Positions 6,000 to 10,835 of a stretch of DNA of 10,835 nt are shown piece after piece. Made by a program: the position numbers and the translations under genes. Position 1 is the stretch's first letter, and every line of letters begins with the position of its first letter. The notes below the pieces were generated by a model, which was given only the letters and a program-made list of their open reading frames with translations, made no database searches and had not been told where the DNA came from. Source of the stretch: QPIN01 sp964399475 (lineage in GTDB: Bacteria > Pseudomonadota > Gammaproteobacteria > Methylococcales > Methylomonadaceae); assembly GCA_964399475.1 (NCBI GenBank), contig CAYNRB010000101.1, forward strand, positions 1-10,835, written 5' to 3'.

Positions 6000-6683
6000 C
6001 TATCTTTCAGATTCTTTTTTCGCAACTTTATCTCTTAAATAAACAGGCATGGCCATTTCTACATTAACCGCCTGATTATTTTTAACACCTTGAACACCTA
6101 AATCAGCTATAGCTGATGCTCTGGGTAGATGTTCAGCTTCAGAACCTTGTAACAAAGCGCCTAAACAGGCGGATAATTCTTGTTTATATATCGCAAATCC
6201 TGAACCAATACCCATGCCTTTTATATCTGGGAAAATAATATTTTCAGCTAAAGTAACCGCCTCATCAGCTATTAATTCAGCAAACCCATATTGATCTTGT
6301 TGATAAACACCCCAAAATATTTCTCCCATTCTGGCATCCATTGCTGTAAAAGCACAGCTAGCCTCATTGTTTTTAAAATAACCTTGAGCCAGTGCGGCTA
6401 ATGTTGATACGGGCACTACCGGTAAATCCGCTCCAAATGCAATACCTTGAATTACACCTGTCGCAATGCGAACCCCTGTAAAGGAGCCAGGACCTCTACT
6501 AAAAGCTAAGGCATCTAATTGCTGTGGTTTTAATTCTGCCTCTGCCATCAGAGAATCAATCATAGGTAGAATCAATTTTGTATGCTCTCTGGGTGCTATT
6601 TCAAATCGTTCTTCAACTACTCCATCAATATGCAAAGCTGCTGAACAGGCCTCAGTTGATGTTTCTACGGCTAATAATTTCAA
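6000..6683 (-). CDS. tsaB: tRNA threonylcarbamoyladenosine biosynthesis protein TsaB
   Basis: TsaB (YeaZ) is a cytosolic ASKHA-fold scaffold that pairs with TsaD and TsaE. The complex transfers the threonylcarbamoyl group to A37 of ANN-decoding tRNAs. The N-terminus MKLLAVETSTEACSAAL, HTKLILPMID (34-43) and AFSRGPGSFTGVRIATG (60-76) are diagnostic, and 227 residues is the usual length. The start codon is TTG (6683-6681). It overlaps the yoaA stop as TTGA, so translation is likely coupled to yoaA and weak by itself. The yoaA-tsaB adjacency is also found in E. coli. The gene is followed 45 bases on by yciO, another protein of the threonylcarbamoyl-adenylate fold, which gives a tRNA-modification pair inside the operon. 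Confidence 0.94.
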   Translation of the reverse strand: MKLLAVETSTEACSAALHIDGVVEERFEIAPREHTKLILPMIDSLMAEAELKPQQLDALAFSRGPGSFTGVRIATGVIQGIAFGADLPVVPVSTLAALAQGYFKNNEASCAFTAMDARMGEIFWGVYQQDQYGFAELIADEAVTLAENIIFPDIKGMGIGSGFAIYKQELSACLGALLQGSEAEHLPRASAIADLGVQGVKNNQAVNVEMAMPVYLRDKVAKKESER

Positions 6684-8632
6684 TCTTCTAACTCCGTTTG
6701 ATCATTACTATTTTGGTCTGAATCATGCAATCGAAAAAACTCGACCACATCTTCAATTTGTCGTGAACGTTTCATTGCTGGCACACTGTCTAAAAACATA
6801 TGACCGTAAGCTCTTTTTAATAACCGTGGATCACAAACCATTAATACGCCTTTATCATTAACATCACGTATTAAACGTCCAATACCTTGTCGTAGTGCAA
6901 TGACCGCAGTGGGCAATTGATGTTCAAAAAAGGGATTGCGTCCTTGACTTTCCATAGCATTCAAACGCGCTTTTAAAACTGGGTCTCTAGGTGATGCAAA
7001 AGGCAGTTTGTCTATAATCACGCATGACAAAGCATCTCCTCTGACATCCACACCTTCCCAAAAACTGGAAGTAGCCAACAACACGGCATTACCTTTCTGT
7101 TTGAATTGATCTAAAAGTACGCCTTTTGCCCGAGTTCCTTGTATCAACAAAGGATATTCAATTCTATCCTGCAAAATTTCGGCGGCAATATTTAAAGCTC
7201 TATAACTGGTAAACAGAAAAAAAGTTCGTCCTTTACTAGCTTCAATGACAGGGATTGCAAATTCAACCACTCTTTCAGTAAAATCCGCTTCAACTGGTTT
7301 AGGCAAACCTTTGGGATGATAAAACAACGATTGAGTGGCAAAGTCAAAGGGACTGTCCCAGCTTTCACTCTGGACATCATTCAAACCCAGGCTTTGCGAA
7401 AAATGCTTAAAATTATTCGCCACACTTAAAGTAGCAGAAGTAAAAATCCAGCTAGCTTTATGATGCTGCATAAATAAACTAAATTCTGCGGCAATATCCA
7501 GCGGGGTTTTGCTTAAAGTGAATGATTTACTATGGGTTTCATACCAACGTATCCATTTGCCACTTTTATCGGTAATCAAGCTATCTAGCCGAGCTTCCAT
7601 TTCTTCAACCCGATCAAAGCAAGATTCCAGACCCTTGGTTCTGACCGATGCAGCCTCTAATTGATCAGCCAGTTGTTCTAATTGTTCATGCACTCGTTGT
7701 AATGCTGTTGAAATTTTAGAATTTTTTTCAATTTCATTCCAATGGCCTCGCCGAAGTTCTGTACCAAAAACCAAGCGTAAATCTTTGACCTCATGCTCCA
7801 AATCCTCACAAGCTGTTCGCAATTCTGGCATGTCTTTCGCATCTTTAAAAAATTCATTTAAGGTATCAGAGACCAGTTCAAACAATTGGTTGGCCGTTAC
7901 TGAGATACCTAAAAAATTGGAAGCTATTTCAGCCAATTGATGCGCCTCATCAATAATAACCACCTCAACATCGGGTAATAGCTCACCAAATCCCGTTTCA
8001 CGCAATGACCAGTCGGCGCATAACAAATAATGATTAACAATAATAATCTCAGATTCCTGAGCTCTTTTTCGTGCTTTAACCAGAAAACACTCTTTATAAT
8101 CAGGACATTCTTGACCCAGGCAATTATCTTTGGTGGAAGTTGCTTGTGACCAGATAGGGTCACCCTCACCAACATCAGAAATTTCTGAAATATCACCAAA
8201 TTTAGTACGTTTGGACCAGGATTTAATTTGAGCCAAAGCACTGGCATCTTGCTTGTTAAACCCAAAACTGGAATTCAAAGCCATTTCTAAACGATAAATA
8301 CACAAATAATTTGCCCTGCCTTTTAATAAAGCAGATTTAAAAGGCACATTACAAGCCTTTCTTATTAATGGCAGGTCTTTATTGAACAACTGGTCTTGAA
8401 GATTTTTGGTACCTGTGGAAATAATGGCTTTCTTTCCTGAAAAAATAGCAGGAATTAAATAGGCAAAGGTTTTTCCAGTACCCGTTCCCGCTTCTGCAAT
8501 CAGGTTTTGCTTGGTTTTAATAGAATGAGCAATGGCAGTTGCCATTTCAAGTTGTGATTTTCGAGGTAAATAACCCGATATTACTTTTGACAACGAACCA
8601 TCGCTACTAAAAAAGGATTCCAGTTTAGTCAT
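6680..8632 (-). CDS. yoaA: XPD/DinG-like iron-sulfur DNA helicase YoaA
   Basis: This is an ATP-dependent 5'-3' superfamily-2 DNA helicase of the DinG/XPD group. In E. coli, YoaA works with the polymerase III chi subunit in repair of blocked replication. Walker A is EAGTGTGKT (47-55), with TGTK following. The four cysteines expected to hold a 4Fe-4S cluster are Cys111 (NYLC), Cys171, Cys176 and Cys182 (CLGQECPDYKEC). The Walker B/DEAH box is IIDEAH (226-231). TSATLS, SSFWEGVDVRGD and QGIGRLIR (582-589, arginine finger) complete the helicase motifs. At 650 residues it is close to E. coli YoaA and shorter than DinG. It is the first gene of the yoaA-tsaB-yciO-protease run, with ATG at 8632 and only a weak ribosome binding site. 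A possible sigma70 promoter and a palindrome lie just upstream. Confidence 0.94.
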   Translation of the reverse strand: MTKLESFFSSDGSLSKVISGYLPRKSQLEMATAIAHSIKTKQNLIAEAGTGTGKTFAYLIPAIFSGKKAIISTGTKNLQDQLFNKDLPLIRKACNVPFKSALLKGRANYLCIYRLEMALNSSFGFNKQDASALAQIKSWSKRTKFGDISEISDVGEGDPIWSQATSTKDNCLGQECPDYKECFLVKARKRAQESEIIIVNHYLLCADWSLRETGFGELLPDVEVVIIDEAHQLAEIASNFLGISVTANQLFELVSDTLNEFFKDAKDMPELRTACEDLEHEVKDLRLVFGTELRRGHWNEIEKNSKISTALQRVHEQLEQLADQLEAASVRTKGLESCFDRVEEMEARLDSLITDKSGKWIRWYETHSKSFTLSKTPLDIAAEFSLFMQHHKASWIFTSATLSVANNFKHFSQSLGLNDVQSESWDSPFDFATQSLFYHPKGLPKPVEADFTERVVEFAIPVIEASKGRTFFLFTSYRALNIAAEILQDRIEYPLLIQGTRAKGVLLDQFKQKGNAVLLATSSFWEGVDVRGDALSCVIIDKLPFASPRDPVLKARLNAMESQGRNPFFEHQLPTAVIALRQGIGRLIRDVNDKGVLMVCDPRLLKRAYGHMFLDSVPAMKRSRQIEDVVEFFRLHDSDQNSNDQTELED

Positions 8633-8668
8633 TAGAGAATAATTGTTGATGTCGTTAAAATTGCTCGT

Positions 8669-8696
8669 AGCGTATCATGCGTTAAATTTTCGTCAA
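8669..8696 (-). promoter_or_regulatory. candidate sigma70 promoter for the yoaA operon
   Basis: On the minus strand, TTGACG (8696-8691) and TACGCT (8674-8669) are spaced by 16 bases, about 40 bases upstream of the yoaA ATG. The -35 box is good (five of six); the -10 box is moderate. No other promoter is evident before tsaB, yciO or the protease, so it may drive all four. Confidence 0.45.
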
Positions 8697-8698
8697 GA

Positions 8699-8717
8699 AA
8701 AAATACAGTGTATTTTT
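8699..8717. promoter_or_regulatory. 19-bp palindrome adjoining the yoaA promoter (possible operator)
   Basis: AAAAATACA-G-TGTATTTTT is a perfect palindrome with 9-base arms. It begins three bases upstream of the candidate -35 box. Its place suggests a regulator or UP-like site. It lacks the CTGT-N8-ACAG spacing of a LexA box, so SOS control is not shown. Confidence 0.4.
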
Positions 8718-8885
8718 ACAAATATGCTTGTCGTACGTTTAAATGGAAAGAAAATGACGAATTAAATTAAGTTATTACAAAACAGCTGATTTAATGAAGT
8801 ATCAAAGCTTAATGAATTGACAGAGAAATTTTATTCACTTTACATCGAAAAGAGTAAAAATAACGGGAGTATTCCTAAGAAACCA

Positions 8886-9029
8886 AGGCTGGACGGGATA
8901 TTCATCCCCTACATAACGTTTATCTTTCTACAACATTGAATTATCAAAGAAAATTTCTGATGGGTTTCTCTATGCTTAAAACATCTGAAATTTATTCGTT
9001 AGAGAAGGGGTGAATATCTCGTCTCGCCT
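8886..9029. repeat. GACGGGAT-type imperfect palindrome, 144 bp
   Basis: GACGGGATATTCATCCCCT (8892-8910) is inverted at 9006-9023 with one substitution and one missing base. Pairing extends outward (AGGC at 8886-8889 with GCCT at 9026-9029) and inward (TAACG at 8914-8918 with CGTTA at 8997-9001). Each arm is itself partly self-complementary (GGGAT...ATCCC). The same core occurs as a compact hairpin at 9731-9750, so this is a family. Confidence 0.7.
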
Positions 9030-9100
9030 AAAGGCTCTGTTTGTTTGCATTTTTCACAAAAAATATAAAAATTCAATAATATTCACATTAGATACTTATT

Positions 9101-9118
9101 TATTAACTATAGTTAATA
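9101..9118. promoter_or_regulatory. 18-bp perfect palindrome upstream of the secreted-protein gene
   Basis: TATTAACTA/TAGTTAATA is a perfect palindrome with no spacer, about 100 bases upstream of the ATG at 9220. It could be an operator for a dimeric regulator. In such AT-rich sequence chance is a real alternative. Confidence 0.35.
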
Positions 9119-9147
9119 GTATGTCGTTAACATTTTTTATGTTTGTG

Positions 9148-9184
9148 TTGCCTTTCTTGATTTATTAGTGAAGAAAAGAGGCAA
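9148..9184 (+). promoter_or_regulatory. stem-loop in the leader of the 9220 gene
   Basis: TTGCC-TTTCTT (9148-9158) pairs with AAGAAA-aga-GGCAA (9171-9184), with a three-base bulge and a 12-base loop, 36 bases before the start codon. A -10-like TAAAAT (9193-9198) lies between stem and start. If that is the real promoter, the stem is upstream DNA and not leader RNA. Confidence 0.3.
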
Positions 9185-9219
9185 TATTACTGTAAAATAT
9201 AGATACAAAGGGTACTCTA

Positions 9220-9603
9220 ATGCTTAATAAATTATTATTATTTTTATTCATCTGTTTTATAAGTTTCAATGTTGTTGCCGGCAAGGTAACTAAAGACAAT
9301 ATGTTATTCAAGCCTAATTCAATTAGTAAAGCAAAGACGACTTATAGAATTTATATCAAGAATGGAGTCAATAAAAAAATAAACCTGGGTAAATATGCAG
9401 TTACTTTAACCAGAATTGATAACCAAATAAATCGTATACATTTGAATTCAAAACCACGGAATAATACTTTAATAGTTGAAGCATTTGACCGTCATGGCAA
9501 TAAAATGAAACTTGAGAAAAAAGGCGAAAATCTCTCAACTTCTTCGACTTCGAATCATAAATATATGTATAAATCTATGCCAGAATATATTGATGTAAAA
9601 TAG
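9220..9603 (+). CDS. small secreted/periplasmic protein of unknown function
   Basis: I do not recognise this 127-residue protein. The N-terminus MLNKLLLFLFICFISFNVVA is a clear Sec signal peptide: two charged-region residues, a long hydrophobic core, and a likely signal peptidase I site VVA|G after residue 20. No lipobox cysteine is seen; Cys12 is inside the hydrophobic core. The mature part, about 107 residues, is Lys- and Asn-rich with alternating hydrophobic residues (YRIYIKNG, YAVTLTRID, NTLIVEAFD). This suggests a small beta-rich domain followed by a Ser/Thr-rich, probably flexible tail. AAGGG (9208-9212) stands seven bases before the ATG. It is the only intact plus-strand gene, more AT-rich than its neighbours and surrounded by repeats, so it may be an acquired or lineage-specific gene. 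No terminator is evident after the stop. Confidence 0.6.
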   Translation: MLNKLLLFLFICFISFNVVAGKVTKDNMLFKPNSISKAKTTYRIYIKNGVNKKINLGKYAVTLTRIDNQINRIHLNSKPRNNTLIVEAFDRHGNKMKLEKKGENLSTSSTSNHKYMYKSMPEYIDVK

Positions 9604-9730
9604 AGTCTTTTTTCCAGTCGCCAGGCATCAGCCTAGCAATCAAAGTATAAATATTCTAACGATAGGATCAGCTCGTAGGTTGGATGAGCGATAGCGTTAT
9701 CCGTCATTTAACTAAACATAAAACGTTTAA

Positions 9731-9750
9731 GACGGGATAAACATCCCGTC
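9731..9750. repeat. GACGGGAT hairpin
   Basis: GACGGGAT-AAAC-ATCCCGTC is a perfect 8-bp stem with a 4-base loop. It shares its stem with the arms of the 8886-9029 palindrome. No T-run follows directly, so it is listed as a repeat and not a terminator. Confidence 0.65.
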
Positions 9751-9889
9751 CCGATAAGATAATTTTTGAATTCTTCTCCAATGTTTTCTTCCAATTGAAT
9801 TGCGAAAACAACTCATATAAGAGAGACTTCTGTACGGATCTTTACGCAAAGTTTTTTACCTCCGCCCATAGGATGCTATTATTTGAGTT

Positions 9890-10032
9890 CTGAAGTTTCC
9901 CAGTTTTTAAATCGACAGAACCCACTATAGATAAGGGGTTTTAATTTAGCTTGCTTTGCTCCAAATGTAGCAAACCCCAACTTTAATGGTTTTTCTTTAT
10001 ACGTCACGGCGAAAATAATTGGGAAACTTCAG
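9890..10032. mobile_element. 143-bp MITE-like element with 13-bp terminal repeats and 8-bp target duplication
   Basis: CTGAAGTTTCCCA at 9890-9902 is perfectly inverted at 10020-10032, with partial similarity for six more bases. Directly outside both ends stands TTTGAGTT (9882-9889 and 10033-10040), a perfect 8-bp direct repeat, as left by transposition. The interior holds a GGGGTTT/AAACCCC stem (9935-9941 with 9972-9978) and no reading frame for a transposase, so it must be moved by an enzyme encoded elsewhere. I do not recognise the insertion-sequence family from the ends. Confidence 0.8.
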
Positions 10033-10259
10033 TTTGAGTTGTAATATATGTTCTTCAAAAATGTCGGATTACGCTGTTGCTCATCCAACCTACGTTCCAT
10101 TTTAGAAGTTGGAAAAAAGGCTTAAAAATAATGATCGATTCCGGTTCAGCTTCCAATGATCATTGACATTTGCCTTTGAGAGGGTTTATGAGAAACTATA
10201 TTCTGGATAGCATTTAAATAGAGATCAGTGAGGAATTTTCTTGATAGCTATTTTAATAT

Positions 10260-10455
10260 ATGGAGAGAGAGTTAGTTGTGCGCAACAAATCAGAAAAAGT
10301 AGGAAAACTAAAAATTGAACTGAATTTGTCCAATTGGAATCACTTTTGTAGTTATCCCTGATGCTTTAGATAATTTTTTTAAATTTCATCATGATTTGTT
10401 TGAAAAGGTACGCTCTAAAAATGAAGTTTCGGATTCAGCTATAAGATCAAAATTT
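10260..10455 (+). pseudogene. frameshifted ORF remnant truncated by the 10456 element
   Basis: Frame one starts at ATG 10260 and reads MERELVVRNKSEKVGKLK and on to NWNHF before a stop at 10359-10361. A second frame (+1 relative to it) is open from 10328 and reads FVVIPDALDNFFKFHHDLFEK and on to SDSAIRSKF. It stops at the TAA inside the left end of the repeat at 10456. Together they look like one protein, with a frameshift near 10345 and its 3' end replaced by the insertion. No good ribosome binding site precedes the ATG. I do not recognise the protein. Chance open frames remain possible. Confidence 0.35.
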
Positions 10456-10786
10456 ACTTAACCCATCTTCGTGACTATTTTTGACACATTTCCTGTAAAT
10501 CAATAACTTGAATTTTCAAATGGCATCCAGTTGGCACTACAAATTTTTGTATTTTTCTAGAAACGGTTGAATTTCGGCGATATTTTCTATAAATTCTAGC
10601 GACTCGTTAATAATGATGATAATTTTTTCAAAAGTCAATAAATTTATGGCCAAAAAAGACGAAGATGGCACTACTTCCAATGCAAAAAAAACACCATTGA
10701 TTTTAAAGGACTTTTTTTCGTTAAAACCCAACGACTACCACATATCAATGATTTAGAGTAGAAAAAGTCACGAAGATGGGTTAAGT
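10456..10786. mobile_element. 331-bp transposon-like element with perfect 21-bp terminal inverted repeats
   Basis: The 21 bases at 10456-10476 (ACTTAACCCATC...GTGACT) are perfectly inverted at 10766-10786, and a T-run/A-run follows inside both ends. Flanks show no clear target duplication. A TA or TTAA duplication hidden in the TTAA of each end cannot be excluded. Inside, on the minus strand, is a 64-codon frame (10731-10537, TTG start) with a stop two codons before it. It could be a decayed transposase piece, but no catalytic motif is visible. The size suggests a non-autonomous derivative or a deleted insertion sequence. Confidence 0.7.
10537..10731 (-). CDS. short hypothetical ORF inside the 331-bp element
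   Basis: This is a 64-residue frame starting with TTG, reading MGFNEKKSFKINGVFFALEV, then a very hydrophobic, Ile-rich middle (EKIIIIINESLEF) and a helical, charged end. No ribosome binding site is obvious, and a TAG lies just upstream in frame after an ATG (ATG TGG TAG). No family is recognised. It lies wholly between the terminal repeats, so if real it is cargo or a remnant of the mobile element; it may simply be a chance frame in AT-rich DNA. Confidence 0.25.
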   Translation of the reverse strand: MGFNEKKSFKINGVFFALEVVPSSSFLAINLLTFEKIIIIINESLEFIENIAEIQPFLEKYKNL

Positions 10787-10835
10787 GACCAATAACCGGA
10801 AAGACATGTAATTCAAATCGCCTTAATTTTTTCTT

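Larger units (their letters stand above)
8633..9219. other. divergent intergenic region between yoaA and the secreted-protein gene
   Basis: It carries the yoaA promoter and palindrome (8669-8717), a 144-bp imperfect palindrome (8886-9029), an 18-bp perfect palindrome (9101-9118) and a stem-loop in the presumed leader of the 9220 gene (9148-9184). The stretch 8718-8885 shows no structure or gene that I can support. Confidence 0.65.
9674..10094. repeat. 421-bp region bounded by inverted CGTAGGTTGGATGAGC repeats
   Basis: The 30-base arms 9674-9703 and 10065-10094 are inverted copies with three mismatches, starting CGTAGGTTGGATGAGC and ending ATCCG. Similarity fades into CATTT just inside both arms. 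Each arm can form its own GGAT...ATCC hairpin, as REP units do. A separate 143-bp element lies between them. Without it and one copy of its target duplication the bounded region would be 270 bp. Relatives are at 1284-1376 and 4335-4366. Confidence 0.7.
9604..10259. other. gene-free region with nested mobile repeats
   Basis: No intact gene is visible. The content is a CGTAGG-bounded element (9674-10094), a GACGGGAT hairpin (9731-9750), a 143-bp insertion with target duplication (9890-10032) and a small AATGATCATT palindrome (10155-10164). The parts 9751-9881 and 10095-10154 show nothing I can name. Confidence 0.65.

Noticed and set aside
6466..6861. 131-codon plus-strand frame across the yoaA/tsaB junction
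   Set aside because: Antisense to two clear genes; no protein features.
7192..8265. 62- and 113-codon minus-strand frames inside yoaA
   Set aside because: Same-strand out-of-frame shadows of an intact helicase gene.
8699..8717. LexA (SOS) box at the yoaA promoter
   Set aside because: The palindrome has ACAG/CTGT elements in the wrong order and spacing for CTGT-N8-ACAG.
9604..9660. Terminator after the secreted-protein gene
   Set aside because: A T-run follows the stop, but no stem precedes it; the AGGC-ATCA-GCCT stem comes after the T-run.
10130..10164. AATGATC/GATCATT inverted repeat
   Set aside because: Only seven bases per arm in AT-rich sequence, with one arm being half of a 10-base palindrome; likely chance.
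1..10835. CRISPR array, tRNA or rRNA genes, integron attC sites
   Set aside because: No regularly spaced direct repeats with unique spacers, no tRNA-like cloverleaf and no rRNA sequence was seen. The repeats here are inverted and differ in size.

Overview
The window reads as part of a chromosome from an AT-rich gammaproteobacterium. This rests on gene content and order: yoaA next to tsaB, a YciO-type protein rather than only TsaC, and a site-2 protease upstream of scpA-scpB-rluB. The many palindromic intergenic repeats beginning CGTAGG resemble ones I associate with Methylococcales and Thiotrichales. That placement is an inference; I cannot fix a genus from this sequence.

Layout. Nearly all recognisable genes are on the minus strand, so transcription runs from high to low coordinates. 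The first block (8632 down to 4674) is yoaA (XPD-like helicase), tsaB (t6A biosynthesis), yciO (Sua5/YrdC family) and an M50 site-2 protease. The genes are tightly packed (4-nt overlap, 45-nt gap, 6-nt gap) and look like one operon. The second block (about 4271 down to 1654) is scpA, scpB and rluB: two SMC (chromosome condensation) partner subunits and the 23S rRNA pseudouridine synthase. Their reading frames overlap. A PfkB-family sugar kinase of the YihV-like type stands apart (1142 down to 216). On the plus strand, 9220-9603 encodes a small secreted protein I do not recognise. Beyond 9604 there is no intact recognisable gene, only repeats, a broken ORF (10260-10455) and a transposon-like element (10456-10786).

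The core genes are ordinary housekeeping functions: genome maintenance (YoaA, ScpAB), tRNA modification (TsaB, possibly YciO), rRNA modification (RluB) and membrane proteolysis. I see no defence system, CRISPR array, integrase, toxin-antitoxin pair or secretion system.

What is unusual lies between and across the genes. (1) Almost every intergenic space holds palindromic, probably non-autonomous repeats of several families: a CGTAGG-type family at three places, a TATAGYGGATAC family at 91-112 and 4396-4509, a GACGGGAT family at 8886-9029 and 9731-9750, a 165-bp palindrome at 1447-1611, and an imperfect hairpin at 115-196. (2) A 143-bp element at 9890-10032 has perfect 13-bp terminal inverted repeats and a perfect 8-bp target duplication, and lies inside a larger CGTAGG-bounded element. 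(3) A 331-bp element at 10456-10786 has perfect 21-bp terminal repeats and seems to cut off a reading frame. (4) A 15-bp tandem repeat spans the scpB/rluB overlap, giving an acidic tail in one frame and a basic tail in the other. (5) scpB has no convincing start codon: the TAATG at the scpA stop is in the wrong frame.
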